64,000 nt of DNA from NCBI RefSeq assembly GCF_002925845.1, contig NZ_PDNI01000058.1:412440-476439 (forward strand). Direction: 5' to 3'. The stretch's first letter is position 1. Each line of letters starts with the position of its first letter. The position numbers and the translations under genes are program-made. Under the pieces are notes generated by a model. The model searched no databases. It worked only from the letters and a program-made list of their open reading frames with translations, and had not been told where the DNA came from. Of the stretch, positions 50,515-60,871 are shown one piece after another. This stretch comes from Roseovarius nitratireducens (GTDB taxonomy: Bacteria; Pseudomonadota; Alphaproteobacteria; Rhodobacterales; Rhodobacteraceae).

Positions 50515-50698
50515 GTTGGTGGTCTCCCTTTGCGTTATTGATCCTGACCTTGCTCTGCGGGCTGTCGGGCAGGGTGCCCCAGGTGCCGCGGCGGTCAGTT
50601 GCGATAAGAGTAGGCTAATATGACGGTGCAGTGAATTACAACGTCCTTGATGCCCGGCAGGGCGGTTGATGCTGAGCTGCGATCCTCCGCGTTTCTTG

Positions 50699-50712
50699 AT
50701 TGACGAGTCAAT
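50699..50712. promoter_or_regulatory. Candidate BetI operator
   Basis: A perfect palindrome ATTGACGAGTCAAT lies 46 bp before the betI start and within the divergent region that also precedes the SBP gene. BetI-family repressors bind AT-rich palindromes in their own promoters. Confidence 0.6.
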
Positions 50713-50758
50713 TAAACATGATTACGCCAATGTGGCAAGCACGCAGTGGGAGGGCCGA

Positions 50759-51346
50759 ATGCCCAAGGTCGGAATGGAGCCGATACGGCGCAGCGCGCTG
50801 GTCGAGGCCACGATTCACGAGATCGGCGCGCGCGGCGCGCTTGATGTCACCGTGGCACAGATCGCGCGGCGCGCGGGCATGTCCTCGGCGCTGGCGCATC
50901 ACTATTTCGGTTCCAAGGAAGCGCTGTTCGCCGCTGCCATGCGCCACGTGCTGTCGCTCTACGGTGCCGAGGTGCGCGGCGCGCTCAGCATGGCGCGAAC
51001 CCCGCGCCAACGCGTCGAGGCGATCATCCGCGCCAGCTTTACCCCGGCGCAGTTCCGACCCGAGATGGTTGCCGCCTGGCTCAATTTCTATGTGCAGGCG
51101 CAACGCTCTGACGCGGCGCGGCGGTTGTTGCATGTCTATCAGCGGCGGTTGCGCTCGAACCTCTACCACGCCTTCCGGCAGATCACGCGGGCCGAGGCGC
51201 AAACCCTGACCCGTGGCTTGGCGGCTATGATCGACGGGCTCTATATCCGGCAGGCGCTGGGCGAGGGTGAAACTGCACCCGGACCCGCCATCGACGTGCT
51301 GCTGCGCTACCTCGACACCTCTTTGATGTATGCGAAGGAGCCTTGA
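50759..51346 (+). CDS. betI: BetI-type TetR repressor of choline genes
   Basis: Encodes 195 residues from ATG 50759, with a gtgggaggg site upstream. The HTH is clear: V-A-Q-I-A-R-R-A-G-M-S-S-A-L-A-H-H-Y-F-G-S-K, a BetI-specific version of the TetR helix. It represses the betaine-synthesis genes until choline is present. Its stop overlaps the betC ATG (TGATG), so the two are coupled. Confidence 0.92.
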   Translation: MPKVGMEPIRRSALVEATIHEIGARGALDVTVAQIARRAGMSSALAHHYFGSKEALFAAAMRHVLSLYGAEVRGALSMARTPRQRVEAIIRASFTPAQFRPEMVAAWLNFYVQAQRSDAARRLLHVYQRRLRSNLYHAFRQITRAEAQTLTRGLAAMIDGLYIRQALGEGETAPGPAIDVLLRYLDTSLMYAKEP

Positions 51347-52854
51347 TGACCGCCCCCAATATCCTGATTTTCATGGTCGACCAGCTCAACGGCACGCTGT
51401 TTCCCGATGGCCCGGCAGAGTGGCTGCACGCGCCCAATCTCGCAAAGCTGGCGGCGCGCTCGACGCGGTTTGCCAATACCTATACGGCCAGCCCGCTCTG
51501 CGCGCCGGGGCGGGCGAGTTTCATGTCGGGGCTGCTGCCCTCGCGCTCCCGCGTCTACGACAACGCCGCCGAGTTCTCGGCGGATATCCCCACCTATGCC
51601 CACCACCTGCGCCGGGCGGGCTATCAGACCTGTCTCTCGGGCAAGATGCATTTCGTCGGCCCGGATCAGTTGCACGGCTTCGAGCAGCGGCTCACCACCG
51701 ACATCTACCCCGCAGATTTTGGCTGGACGCCGGATTACCGCAAGCCGGGCGAGCGGATCGACTGGTGGTACCACAACCTCGGCTCGGTCACCGGCAGCGG
51801 CGTGGCCGAGATTTCCAACCAGATGGAATACGATGACGAGGTGGCCTTTCACGGCGCGCAGAAGGTCTATGATCTCGCCCGCGGCCACGATGCGCGGCCG
51901 TGGTGCCTGACGGTGAGCTTTACCCATCCGCATGACCCCTACGTCGCGCGGCGCAAGTACTGGGACCTTTACGAGGATTGCGAGCATCTCCTGCCGGAGG
52001 TGCCCGCCATGGCCTACGAAGATCACGACGCGCATTCACAGCGCATTTTCGATGCCAATGACTGGCGGGCGTTCGACATCACCGAGGAAGACATCCGCCG
52101 CTCTCGCCGCGCCTATTTCGCCAATATCTCCTATCTCGATGACAAGATCGGCGAGGTGATGGCGGCGCTGGAGGCCACGCGGCAAGAGGCTGTGATCCTC
52201 TTCGTGTCGGATCACGGCGACATGCTGGGCGAGCGTGGGTTGTGGTTCAAGATGTCGTTCTACGAGGGCTCGTCCCGCGTGCCGCTGATGATCTGTGCCC
52301 CGGATATGGCGCCGGGCCTCGTGACCGACCCGGTGAGCAATATCGACGTCTGCCCGACGCTCTGTGACCTGGGTGGTGCCGACATGTCCGAGGTGATGCC
52401 CTGGACCGAGGGGCAATCGCTGGTCCATCTCGGACAGGGCGGCAAACGCGACGCCCCGGTGGCGATGGAATACGCGGCCGAGGCAAGCTACGCGCCGCTC
52501 GTCTCGCTGCGGTATGGCAAGTGGAAATACAATCGCTGCGCGCTCGACCCCGATCAACTTTTTGACCTGGAGGCCGACCCGCACGAGCTGACCAATCTCG
52601 CGGATGACCCCGCCCATGCCGGCACGCTGGCGCAGTTGCAGGCCAAGGCCGCGGCGCGCTGGGATCTCGACGCCTTCGATGCGCAGGTGCGTGAGAGCCA
52701 GGCGCGCCGCTGGGTGGTCTACGAGGCACTGCGTCAGGGCGGCTATTACCCGTGGGATTACCAACCGCTGCAAAAGGCATCGGAGCGCTACATGCGCAAC
52801 CACATGGACCTCAACGTGGTCGAGGAAAACCAGCGTTTTCCGCGGGGCGAATAG
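51346..52854 (+). CDS. betC: Choline-sulfatase
   Basis: Encodes 502 residues from ATG 51346; an in-frame TTG three bases upstream is unnecessary. Sulfatase features: [10 protein letters not shown] (metal Asp), C-A-P-G-R (C-x-P-x-R; the Cys at residue 52 is converted to formylglycine), S-G-K-M-H-F-V-G, and [15 protein letters not shown]. The C-terminal extension with [12 protein letters not shown] is typical of BetC. It hydrolyses choline-O-sulfate to choline and sulfate. Confidence 0.95.
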   Translation: MTAPNILIFMVDQLNGTLFPDGPAEWLHAPNLAKLAARSTRFANTYTASPLCAPGRASFMSGLLPSRSRVYDNAAEFSADIPTYAHHLRRAGYQTCLSGKMHFVGPDQLHGFEQRLTTDIYPADFGWTPDYRKPGERIDWWYHNLGSVTGSGVAEISNQMEYDDEVAFHGAQKVYDLARGHDARPWCLTVSFTHPHDPYVARRKYWDLYEDCEHLLPEVPAMAYEDHDAHSQRIFDANDWRAFDITEEDIRRSRRAYFANISYLDDKIGEVMAALEATRQEAVILFVSDHGDMLGERGLWFKMSFYEGSSRVPLMICAPDMAPGLVTDPVSNIDVCPTLCDLGGADMSEVMPWTEGQSLVHLGQGGKRDAPVAMEYAAEASYAPLVSLRYGKWKYNRCALDPDQLFDLEADPHELTNLADDPAHAGTLAQLQAKAAARWDLDAFDAQVRESQARRWVVYEALRQGGYYPWDYQPLQKASERYMRNHMDLNVVEENQRFPRGE

Positions 52855-52924
52855 GGGGGCGTATGATGGCGTCATCTTGCCAGGGATATCCACGCTCCCA
52901 CGCGGGCAACCGGAGGAGGTGCTG

Positions 52925-54580
52925 ATGGAGGCCGACTACGTCATCGTGGGCGCGGGCAGCGCGGGCTGCGCCATGGCTTACCGGCTCAGCGAGGCCGGCA
53001 AGTCCGTGCTGGTGATCGAGCATGGCGGCACCGATGCCGGCCCCTTCATCCAGATGCCCGGGGCGCTCAGCTATCCGATGAACATGCGCCGCTACGACTG
53101 GGGCTACCAGACCGAGCCCGAGCCGCACCTCGGCGGGCGGCGGCTGGCCTGTCCGCGCGGCAAGGTGATCGGCGGCTCAAGCTCGATCAACGGCATGGTC
53201 TATGTGCGCGGCCACGCGCACGACTACGACCATTGGCGCGATCAGGGCTGCGACGGCTGGGGCTACGCGGACGTGCTGCCGTATTTCAAGCGGATGGAGG
53301 CCTGGGACGCCGGCGGGCATGGCGGCGACCCGGCGTGGCGCGGCACCGATGGTCCGCTGCATGTAAGCCGCGGCAAGCGCGACAACCCGCTGGTGCGTGC
53401 CTTCGTCGAGGCGGGGGTGCAGGCGGGATACCAGCGGACCGACGACTATAACGGCGAAAAGCAGGAGGGGTTCGGCCCCTTCGAGATGACGGTCCACAAG
53501 GGCCAGCGCTGGTCAGCGGCGAATGCCTACCTGAGACCGGCCCTGAAGCGCGAGAATTGCGACCTTCTGCGCGGGCTGGTGCAGCGCGTGGTGACCCATG
53601 AGGGCCGCGCAACCGGCGTAGAGGTGCTGCGCGGCGGACGGCGCGAGGTGGTGCGCGCGCGCGCCGAGGTGATTCTCACGGCCTCTTCGATCAACTCGCC
53701 GAAGCTGCTGATGCTGTCGGGAATCGGTCCGGCGGCGCATCTCTCCGAGCACGGCATCGCGGTTGTGGCCGACCGGCCCGGCGTTGGTGCGAACCTGCAG
53801 GATCACATGGAGCTGTACGTCCAGATGGCCGCCAGCCAGCCGGTGAGCCTCTTCAAGTACTGGAACCTTTTCGGCAAGGGCTGGGTCGGGCTGCGATGGC
53901 TTTTGGGTCGGCAGGGGCCGGGAGCCTCGAACCAGTTCGAGAGCTGCGGTTTCATCCGTTCCCGCGCGGGTGTCGATTACCCCGATATCCAGTTTCATTT
54001 CCTGCCCATTGCCGTGCGCTATGACGGCAAGGCGGCGGCCGAGGGGCACGGCTTTCAGGCCCATGTCGGCCCGATGCGCAGCGAATCTCGCGGCACGATC
54101 ACCTTGCGCAGCAGCGATCCCGCCGACGACCCGGTGATCCGCTTCAACTACATGAGCGCGGAGAGCGATTGGATAGATTTCCGGCGCTGCATCCGGCTGA
54201 CGCGGGAGATTTTCGCGCAGGAGGCCTTTGCGCCCTATGTGCGCCATGAAATCCAACCGGGGGCGGCGGTTCAGAGCGACGATGAACTTGACGATTTCAT
54301 CCGCGAACACGCCGAGAGCGCCTATCACCCCTGCGGCACCTGCCGGATGGGCCGTGCGGATGACAGCGATGCCGTGGTCGATCCCGATGGGCGGGTGATC
54401 GGGGTCGACGGCTTGCGCGTGGCCGATTCGAGCATCTTCCCGCGCATCACGAACGGCAATCTCAACGCCCCGTCGATCATGGCGGGCGAGAAAATTGCCG
54501 ACGCGGTGCTGGGCCGCCGCCTGCCGCCGGACAACGCGGCCCCGTGGCTGCACCCCGATTGGGAACACGCGCAGCGGTGA
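52925..54580 (+). CDS. betA: Choline dehydrogenase
   Basis: Encodes 551 residues from ATG 52925, with ggagg at 52914-52918. GMC oxidoreductase signatures: [11 protein letters not shown] (FAD-binding), [36 protein letters not shown], and the catalytic His in [10 protein letters not shown]. It oxidises choline to betaine aldehyde. No betB is present in the window. Confidence 0.95.
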   Translation: MEADYVIVGAGSAGCAMAYRLSEAGKSVLVIEHGGTDAGPFIQMPGALSYPMNMRRYDWGYQTEPEPHLGGRRLACPRGKVIGGSSSINGMVYVRGHAHDYDHWRDQGCDGWGYADVLPYFKRMEAWDAGGHGGDPAWRGTDGPLHVSRGKRDNPLVRAFVEAGVQAGYQRTDDYNGEKQEGFGPFEMTVHKGQRWSAANAYLRPALKRENCDLLRGLVQRVVTHEGRATGVEVLRGGRREVVRARAEVILTASSINSPKLLMLSGIGPAAHLSEHGIAVVADRPGVGANLQDHMELYVQMAASQPVSLFKYWNLFGKGWVGLRWLLGRQGPGASNQFESCGFIRSRAGVDYPDIQFHFLPIAVRYDGKAAAEGHGFQAHVGPMRSESRGTITLRSSDPADDPVIRFNYMSAESDWIDFRRCIRLTREIFAQEAFAPYVRHEIQPGAAVQSDDELDDFIREHAESAYHPCGTCRMGRADDSDAVVDPDGRVIGVDGLRVADSSIFPRITNGNLNAPSIMAGEKIADAVLGRRLPPDNAAPWLHPDWEHAQR

Positions 54581-54646
54581 TCGCGCATTAACTCTTTGTT
54601 CACGTTCTGTATTGAAAAGCGGCATCCCCTCCCGCAATAAGGGGGC

Positions 54647-55315
54647 ATGTTAAGGATTTCTTTACTGATCGTTCTTACAATGTTCCCCGCCGCGGTCATT
54701 GCGCAGGGGTTCGGCGGGCCGGTGCGCGTGGTCGATGGCGATACGCTCGACGTGGGGGCCACGCGGGTGCGCCTGCACGGCATCGACGCGCCCGAACTGG
54801 GGCAGCGCTGCACCAACGCGGATGGCGTGGCATGGGATTGCGGCACATGGGCCGCCGATCAGGTGCGTAGGCGGATCGGGGGCCGCATGGCGCGCTGTGA
54901 CACGGTCGATACCGATCGTTACGGGCGTACCGTCGCCACCTGCGCGGTGGCTGGGCAGGACGTGGGCCGGATGCTGGTGACCGAGGGGCTGGCGCTGGCC
55001 TATCGCAAGTACTCGATGGCTTATGACCTCGACGAGAAACGCGCCGTCATCGCCGGGATCGGGCTGCACGCGCACCGCTTCGACCGGCCAGCGGACCATC
55101 GCCGCGCCGTGCGCGAGGATCGCGCGACGCAGACCGCCGCACCCGACCCGGATTGCGCGATCAAGGGCAATATCAGCCGCTCGGGCAAGCGTATCCACCA
55201 CCTGCCGGGGCAGGCGGATTACGCGCGCACGGTGATCCGGCCTGGGCAGGGCGAACGCTGGTTCTGCTCGGAGGCCGAAGCGCGCGCCGCAGGCTGGCGA
55301 CGTGCCCGGCGCTGA
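54647..55315 (+). CDS. Secreted thermonuclease-family (SNase-like) protein
   Basis: Encodes 222 residues. A signal peptide (LLIVLTMFPAAVIAQ) precedes the SNase fold: V-R-V-V-D-G-D-T-L-D-V, V-R-L-H-G-I-D-A-P-E (catalytic Arg and Asp), D-R-Y-G-R-T-V-A-T-C and M-L-V-T-E-G-L-A-L-A-Y. The C-terminal 75 residues form a second cysteine-containing part (D-P-D-C-A-I-K-G-N-I, W-F-C-S-E-A-E-A), an excalibur-like calcium-binding or DUF-type extension. The enzyme is probably periplasmic. Confidence 0.85.
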   Translation: MLRISLLIVLTMFPAAVIAQGFGGPVRVVDGDTLDVGATRVRLHGIDAPELGQRCTNADGVAWDCGTWAADQVRRRIGGRMARCDTVDTDRYGRTVATCAVAGQDVGRMLVTEGLALAYRKYSMAYDLDEKRAVIAGIGLHAHRFDRPADHRRAVREDRATQTAAPDPDCAIKGNISRSGKRIHHLPGQADYARTVIRPGQGERWFCSEAEARAAGWRRARR

Positions 55316-55436
55316 CGCGCGGCCCCGCGCCGCCGCAAGTCGCCCCCTGCGCGCCCGCCCGGTTTGATCCGGGTCAAGGTGCGTCGCGCCCGCCCCCATT
55401 AGGGTGGGTTGGCAGGCAAACAACAGGAGGCGCGCG

Positions 55437-55673
55437 ATGTCCAACACCCCCCACGAGCTTCACGAGGAATTTCCGCAATTCGCCGAGAGAATCGGCGAGA
55501 TGAAACAGGCCGATCCGCACTTCGCGCGGTTGGCGGAGGAGTATCACGAGGTGAACCGCAAGGTGCACCGCGCCGAGACACTTGTCGAGCCGATGGACGA
55601 CCTGGCCGAGATGGACCTGCGCAAGGAACGCGCGCGGCTGAAGGACGAGATCTACCGCCTGCTGAGCGCCTGA
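55437..55673 (+). CDS. YdcH-family (DUF465) small protein
   Basis: Encodes 78 residues with a caggagg site. The family pattern is clear: L-H-E-E-F-P-Q-F-A-E-R-I, F-A-R-L-A-E-E-Y-H-E-V-N-R-K-V-H-R-A-E and L-R-K-E-R-A-R-L-K-D-E-I-Y. It forms a helical hairpin. The function of the family is unknown. It is convergent with phnE. Confidence 0.85.
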   Translation: MSNTPHELHEEFPQFAERIGEMKQADPHFARLAEEYHEVNRKVHRAETLVEPMDDLAEMDLRKERARLKDEIYRLLSA

Positions 55674-55695
55674 GCGCGGCCCAGACGCGCCGCGC
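55674..55695. terminator. Hairpin between convergent genes
   Basis: gcgcggc / gccgcgc with an 8-nt loop, starting right after the YdcH-family stop (which ends at 55673) and ending before the phnE stop. No T-tract on either strand. Confidence 0.4.
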
Positions 55696-55697
55696 GG

Positions 55698-56510
55698 TCA
55701 GATGATCGCGTGGCGCACCCGCGCCGAGACCCATTCGCTCAGCACCACGGTGGCGAGGATCAACAGCAGGATCACCGTCACTTGCGGCCAGGCCAGCACG
55801 TTGAGCGAGGCCTGCAGCTTGAGCCCGATGCCGCCCGCGCCGACCAGCCCCAGGATGGTGCTCTCGCGGATATTGATGTCCCAGCGAAACACCGAGATTC
55901 CCCAGAAGGCGGGCATGATCTGCGGCACGATGCCGTAGCTGACCACCTGCGCAGGGCTCGCACCCGTGGCCTGCACCGCCTCGATCTGGCGCGCGTCGGT
56001 CTCCTCGATCGCCTCGTAGAGCAGCTTGCCGACAAAACCGATGGAGCGCAGCGCAATGGCGACGATCCCCGCGAGGATGCCCGGCCCGATGATCGCCACC
56101 AAGAGCAGTGCCCAGATCAGCGAGTTGATCGAGCGCGAGGCGACGATGATGAAAAGGGCGATGGGCCGCAGGATGTGCTGCGAAGGCGTGGTGTTGCGCG
56201 CCGCGATGAACGCCACCGGTACCGCCATGATGACGCCGCCCAGCGTGCCCAGCGTGGCGATGTTGATCGTGTCCCAGAGCGGCACCATCAGCTCTGGCAG
56301 GTAGCTGAGGCGCGGCGGTACCATCCGGCCTCCGATATCGGCCGCCTGTCGCGGTGCGTCGGCGACGAACGCCCAGATGGTGTTTTCCGTCATTACCTGC
56401 CAGCACCACACGAACAGCGCCACCAGCGCCAGCCAGCCGAGCCACATCACCAGCCGCTTGCGCGGCGTGCGATGCGCCCAAACCTCGGAATGATGCGTGA
56501 TCTCGCTCAT
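55698..56510 (-). CDS. phnE: Phosphonate ABC transporter permease 2
   Basis: Encodes 270 residues with about five membrane segments and the permease EAA-type loop E-A-V-Q-A-T-G-A-S-P-A-Q-V-V-S-Y-G-I-V-P-Q-I. It is similar to the PhnE gene upstream, whose stop it overlaps (ATGA), so they are tandem paralogues forming a heterodimeric channel. N-terminal residues 1-25 are cytoplasmic and basic. Confidence 0.9.
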   Translation of the reverse strand: MSEITHHSEVWAHRTPRKRLVMWLGWLALVALFVWCWQVMTENTIWAFVADAPRQAADIGGRMVPPRLSYLPELMVPLWDTINIATLGTLGGVIMAVPVAFIAARNTTPSQHILRPIALFIIVASRSINSLIWALLLVAIIGPGILAGIVAIALRSIGFVGKLLYEAIEETDARQIEAVQATGASPAQVVSYGIVPQIMPAFWGISVFRWDINIRESTILGLVGAGGIGLKLQASLNVLAWPQVTVILLLILATVVLSEWVSARVRHAII

Positions 56511-57310
56511 TGCAGGAACTTTCTCAGGTAGCTGGAGCCGTATTCCGCCACCATCACGATGCCGATGATGATTAGCAGGATCGCGCCCGCGCTGTCATAT
56601 TCATAGCGGTCGATGGCGGTGTTGAGCGTCGCGCCGATCCCACCCGCGCCGACGATGCCGATCACCGCGCTCTCGCGGAAATTGATGTCGAGCCGGTAGA
56701 GCGACAACCCGATCAGGCGGGGCATCACCTGCGGCTGGATCGCGTAATTCACGAGTTGCCACCACGAGGCCCCGGTGGCGCGGATCGCCTCGGCCTGCGC
56801 CTCGTCGATCTCCTCTATATCGTCGGCGAGCAGTTTGGCGATGAAGCCGATGGTCGCGAAGCTGAGCGTGAGGAAGCCCGCGAATGGCCCGAAGCCGAAC
56901 ATCGCCACGAGGAAGATGGCGATGATGATTTCCTGCAGCGCGCGGCTGACCGCGATGATGCCGCGGCAGACATAGTAGATCGCGCGCGGCGCGAGGTTGC
57001 GCGCCGCGCCGACGCCGATGGGCACCGAGATGATGACGCCGATCACGGTGGAGGTGAGCGTCATGGTCAGGCTTTCGATCAGTCCCTGGCGGATATCGAT
57101 CCAGCGGCTGGTGAAATCCGGCGTGAGAAATCCCATGACGAAGCGTTGCCCGCGTTCCAGCCCGGCGGCGACGCGCGCCCAGTCCACTTCGAGCGTGCCG
57201 ATGGCCAGCACGAGGTAGAGCACGACGCCGATTTGCAGCGCAAGACGCCAGCGGCGGTCGGTCACGATCTGCGGCGGGCGCTTCCATGTGGTGGGGTAGG
57301 CGTCGGCCAT
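56507..57310 (-). CDS. phnE: Phosphonate ABC transporter permease 1
   Basis: Encodes 267 residues with about six membrane segments; the loop E-A-I-R-A-T-G-A-S-W-W-Q-L-V-N-Y-A-I-Q-P-Q-V matches PhnE. The start overlaps the phnC stop (TGATG). It works with the second PhnE and PhnC. Confidence 0.9.
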   Translation of the reverse strand: MADAYPTTWKRPPQIVTDRRWRLALQIGVVLYLVLAIGTLEVDWARVAAGLERGQRFVMGFLTPDFTSRWIDIRQGLIESLTMTLTSTVIGVIISVPIGVGAARNLAPRAIYYVCRGIIAVSRALQEIIIAIFLVAMFGFGPFAGFLTLSFATIGFIAKLLADDIEEIDEAQAEAIRATGASWWQLVNYAIQPQVMPRLIGLSLYRLDINFRESAVIGIVGAGGIGATLNTAIDRYEYDSAGAILLIIIGIVMVAEYGSSYLRKFLQ

Positions 57311-58128
57311 CAGGCGAGCGCCTCCATCCGTGCCTTCGCCTCGGCTTCGGCCTCGGCCTGCTCGGCATCGCCCGCGCGCATGGCGTGCCAGTCTTCGGCA
57401 CCGTAGATTTCGGTCAGCGCCGCCTCGGTCAGCGTCTCGGGCGCGCCGTCAAAGACCACGCGGCCCGCACGCAGCCCCACGATGCGTTGCATGAATTGCT
57501 GCGCCAGCGGCACGTCGTGGATGTTGACGATGGCGGGCAGGTCACGCTCGGCACAGATTTCCGTAAGCAGGCGCATGATCTGGCGGCTGGTCTTGGGGTC
57601 GAGGCTGGCGGTGGGTTCGTCCACGAGCAGGAGTTCGGGTTCCTGTGCCAGGGCGCGCGCGATGCCCACCCGTTGCCGCTGCCCGCCCGACAGCGCGTCG
57701 GCGCGCTTGTCAGCGTGGTCCATCAACCCGACCCGGTCGAGCAGGCGGTAAGCGTTGCGGATATCGGCAGGCGGGTAGCGGCGCAGGAAACTACGCCAGA
57801 ACGGCACATAGCCGAGGCGACCCGAGAGCACGTTCTCCATCACCGTAAGCCGCTCGACCAGCGCGTATTCCTGAAAGATCATGCCGATCCGCCGCCGCTG
57901 GCGGCGCAGCTCGCGCTTGCCCAGCTTTGCCAGGTCGATATCGCCCAGCAGAACCGCGCCGGCGGTGGGTTCTACCAGCCTGTTAATGCAACGGATGAGC
58001 GTCGATTTGCCCGCGCCTGACGGCCCGATCAGCCCCATGATCTGGCCCTTGGGCACCGAAAGCGTCACGTCGCTGAGCGCCGTGTCGCCGGTCTTGTAGG
58101 TCTTGCCGAGACCCTTGAGATGCAGCAT
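57310..58128 (-). CDS. phnC: Phosphonate ABC transporter ATPase
   Basis: Encodes 272 residues. Walker [10 protein letters not shown], signature [16 protein letters not shown], Walker [13 protein letters not shown], and the His switch N-I-H-D-V. The region [11 protein letters not shown] is typical of PhnC. The C-terminal tail is Ala/Glu-rich. It lies 72 bp after phnD. Confidence 0.92.
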   Translation of the reverse strand: MLHLKGLGKTYKTGDTALSDVTLSVPKGQIMGLIGPSGAGKSTLIRCINRLVEPTAGAVLLGDIDLAKLGKRELRRQRRRIGMIFQEYALVERLTVMENVLSGRLGYVPFWRSFLRRYPPADIRNAYRLLDRVGLMDHADKRADALSGGQRQRVGIARALAQEPELLLVDEPTASLDPKTSRQIMRLLTEICAERDLPAIVNIHDVPLAQQFMQRIVGLRAGRVVFDGAPETLTEAALTEIYGAEDWHAMRAGDAEQAEAEAEAKARMEALA

Positions 58129-58200
58129 GTCCGGTTACTTTCCGAAAACGGGCACGGGCAGCACGATACCGCCCGCGCCGATCCTGACGGGGAAGAAGGC

Positions 58201-59151
58201 TCAGTTGCAGTTATATTCGACGTCGTTGGCCGCATCGATGGTGCGGATGACCGACCAGTGCTCCTTGAACGTGATCGGAACGAACTGCGCCTCTCCGGAT
58301 TTCTTGAACTCTTCCTCCAGCTTGGAGCCTTCCCACTCGAAGGTGGCAAACGCCTCCTTGATGTTCTCCTGAAGGTCGGGGCGCAGGTTGTGGACCACGC
58401 CATAGCCGGTGGTGGGGAAGGTCTGCGACTTGTAGAGCACCTCGAGCTGATCCTCGGTAACCACCTCGCGGTCGATCATCCGCGCCTTGACCGAGTTGGC
58501 AATCGAGGCGGCCATGTAATCCTGGTTGGCGACACCGAGGATCGAGTTGTCATGCTTGCCCGAGAAGACCGCCTCGAAATCGCGGCCCGCCTCCAGGCCG
58601 AACTCGGCCTTGAGGATGGCCGATGGCGCCTTGAAGCCCGAATTCGAGGTCTCGGAGGTAAAGGCCAGCTCCTTGCCCTTGAGGTCCTCGACGCTCTCGA
58701 TCCCGGAGCCGGGATAGGTGAGGATCTCCATCTCGTAGCCGAAGGAGCCGTCAGCGGCGGCCATCATGGTGAACGGACGAAAGCCCGCGCAGGCCACGGC
58801 CAGGGGATTCGACCCGGTATTGAAGCCCGCGACGTGCAGGCGTCCGGCGCGCATCGCCTCGATCTGCGCGGCGTTCGATTGCACCGGGAAGAATTGCACC
58901 TTCTTGCCGGTCACCTCGGCCATGTGATCGAGAAAACCCTGCCAGACCTCGGCATAGACAGCCGGGTCCTCGACCGGGGTATAGGCAAAGATGATCGTGT
59001 CCGGATCGAGCCATTTCGATTCGTCCTCGGGGATGTCGGCGACGAGATCGCCGTCATTGTCGGTATAGCGGTCGCCCAGCTTGAACTCGGCATGCGCGGG
59101 TGCGGCCAAAGCCAGCGCCGCGACGGTGGAAAGAAGTGCGGTCAGTTTCAT
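58201..59151 (-). CDS. phnD: Phosphonate ABC transporter substrate-binding protein
   Basis: Encodes 316 residues with a signal peptide (LLSTVAALALAAPAHA). PhnD features include F-A-Y-T-P-V-E-D-P, E-A-M-R-A-G-R-L-H-V-A-G-F-N-T-G and S-E-T-S-N-S-G-F-K-A-P-S-A-I-L. It binds phosphonates in the periplasm and starts phnDCEE. No C-P lyase genes are in the window, so the transporter may serve phosphonate degradation encoded elsewhere, or another phosphorus compound. Confidence 0.9.
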   Translation of the reverse strand: MKLTALLSTVAALALAAPAHAEFKLGDRYTDNDGDLVADIPEDESKWLDPDTIIFAYTPVEDPAVYAEVWQGFLDHMAEVTGKKVQFFPVQSNAAQIEAMRAGRLHVAGFNTGSNPLAVACAGFRPFTMMAAADGSFGYEMEILTYPGSGIESVEDLKGKELAFTSETSNSGFKAPSAILKAEFGLEAGRDFEAVFSGKHDNSILGVANQDYMAASIANSVKARMIDREVVTEDQLEVLYKSQTFPTTGYGVVHNLRPDLQENIKEAFATFEWEGSKLEEEFKKSGEAQFVPITFKEHWSVIRTIDAANDVEYNCN

Positions 59152-59283
59152 CGTAGTCCCCCTGTGGTGATGTTTGCCCGGCTTGTTTAGGGACGGGTGT
59201 AACAGTGTGTTGACCCTAAGCCGTCCGCTCTTGGGCTGTCTACCCTTTCGTGACGGTTCGTATCAGGTTCGCGACTGCGCGGA

Positions 59284-59946
59284 TCAGGCGGGCTTTGCCG
59301 TCGGGTCGCGGCGTTTGTCGGCATGAAGCGCGCGGCCCCGGCGCACGCCCTCCCGCGCGCTCACCTCCTCCAGCCAGCGGGCAAAATGCGGCTTGTCGTC
59401 CAGCGTCTGCTGCTGGCCCTCCCACAGCGAGCACCACCCCCATAGCGCCATGTCGGCGATGGAGTAGAAATCGCCCGCGACGTAGCGGTTTTCCGCCAAC
59501 CTGCAGTCGAGCACGCCGTAGAGCCGGGCCACCTCGCCGCGATAGCGGTCCTTGGCGTAGGGGATATCCTCCTTGGCAAATTTCAGGAAATGATGTGCCT
59601 GTCCCGCCATCGGTCCGACGCCGCCCATCTGCCACATGAGCCATTCCTCCACGGCGATACGCTCGCGCTCCGTCTCGCCGTAAAAGCGCCCGGTCTTTCG
59701 CGCCAGATATTGCAGGATCGCCCCCGATTCGAAGATGTTGATCGGCGCGCCCCCCGGCCCATCCGGATCGGTGATCGCCGGGATGCGGTTGTTGGGCGAG
59801 ATGGCCAGGAACTCGGGCTTGTGCTGATCGCCCGCGCCGATATCGACGAGGTGGCAGCGATAGGGCAGGCCCATCTCCTCCAGCGCGATGGATATCTTCC
59901 AGCCGTTGGGTGTGGGCCAGTAATACAGGTCGATCGGGTTGGTCAT
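59284..59946 (-). CDS. Glutathione S-transferase (YfcG/YghU-like)
   Basis: Encodes 220 residues from ATG 59946; the frame extends further upstream but loses similarity. N-terminal thioredoxin-like domain: Y-W-P-T-P-N-G-W-K-I-S-I-A-L-E-E-M-G-L, N-N-R-I-P-A-I-T-D, and F-E-S-G-A-I-L-Q-Y-L-A (glutathione contact). Helical C-terminal domain with E-W-L-M-W-Q-M-G-G. T-P-N-G in place of a catalytic Tyr/Ser/Cys is characteristic of disulfide-bond reductase GSTs such as YfcG. Confidence 0.88.
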   Translation of the reverse strand: MTNPIDLYYWPTPNGWKISIALEEMGLPYRCHLVDIGAGDQHKPEFLAISPNNRIPAITDPDGPGGAPINIFESGAILQYLARKTGRFYGETERERIAVEEWLMWQMGGVGPMAGQAHHFLKFAKEDIPYAKDRYRGEVARLYGVLDCRLAENRYVAGDFYSIADMALWGWCSLWEGQQQTLDDKPHFARWLEEVSAREGVRRGRALHADKRRDPTAKPA

Positions 59947-59971
59947 GGCATCCTCCGGGGCTGTGGCCCGG

Positions 59972-60871
59972 TCAGAATGACGGCTTGCGCCCGATTGGCA
60001 AGGGCAGGCGCAGATCGGGCACGATCCGCGACCAGCGCGGCGTGGCGCGCGCGGGTAGCGCGGCGCGAAGCTGTGCGAGGGTGAGGCGCTCGGGCTCGCG
60101 CAGGAGCCGCGCGTAGAAGGGCAGGGCGCCCGCGCGGGTATAGGGCGACCAGTGGCAGACGCGCGCGGTGGGCGGCGCGATATCAAACCCCGCGCGCCCG
60201 AGAGCCGCAAGCGTGTCGCCATCGTCGAGTTGCAGCGTTAGCACGTTGGCACCCGGGCGCAGCGCCAGCCCGAGGCTGCGGTCGCCGCGCGCGGGCGCCG
60301 GCATCAGCCATTCGAGCAGCGCATCGTAGAGATCGTTCTCGCGCGTGGTGACGTTGACGATCTCGGCGGCGCGGCCTGCGGGCGTGTCGAGCGCGGCCCC
60401 CGCGAGATGGCCGAACTCGGCCCCCGCCAGCAGGATGATTCGCCCCAGCGCACCGGGTGCGAGATGCGCCAGAGCCGCGAGCACGACCCGCGCACCAAAG
60501 GAGTGGGCGATGGCGTGGACGGGACGGTGCGGGGTCCGCCGCCGGACAGCCGAGACGAGGTCTGCCAGCGCTTGCCCTGCACGCGCGGCCTCGCCGTAGG
60601 CACGCCACGGCGAGCCGCGCGCGTTCCAGCCAAAGCCGATTGCCAACCCCTCTCCCGGGGCACGCCCGTCGAAGCCGAGGCCCCGCGGCCAACTCACCAC
60701 CTTGAAGCAGTCGCGCGCGGGGTCGAGCGCGAAGATATGGCGGTGCGGGCATTCGGTGACGTGGCCGGGGGCGTATTTGAACCCGTGCACCATGATGATC
60801 ACCGGTCCACACTCGTCGAGAGAGAGCGTGCAAGGCAGCCTGTCACCGGCATTGACGTGAATGATCGGCAT
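59972..60871 (-). CDS. Alpha/beta hydrolase
   Basis: Encodes 299 residues from ATG 60871. The hydrolase fold is supported by V-I-I-M-V-H-G-F-K (oxyanion region near residue 25-33) and the nucleophile elbow A-H-S-F-G-A-R (about 125), followed by a helix V-V-L-A-A-L-A. A later His (V-C-H-W-S-P-Y) may be the catalytic base. There is no signal peptide. The substrate is unknown; the sequence resembles esterase-like proteins of Rhodobacterales. Confidence 0.75.
   Translation of the reverse strand: MPIIHVNAGDRLPCTLSLDECGPVIIMVHGFKYAPGHVTECPHRHIFALDPARDCFKVVSWPRGLGFDGRAPGEGLAIGFGWNARGSPWRAYGEAARAGQALADLVSAVRRRTPHRPVHAIAHSFGARVVLAALAHLAPGALGRIILLAGAEFGHLAGAALDTPAGRAAEIVNVTTRENDLYDALLEWLMPAPARGDRSLGLALRPGANVLTLQLDDGDTLAALGRAGFDIAPPTARVCHWSPYTRAGALPFYARLLREPERLTLAQLRAALPARATPRWSRIVPDLRLPLPIGRKPSF

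Noticed and set aside
59152-59283. Pho-box-like sequence upstream of phnD
   Set aside because: On the minus strand only CTGTTAC-like and GGTCAAC-like half-sites at roughly 11-bp spacing are present; too weak to call PhoB control.
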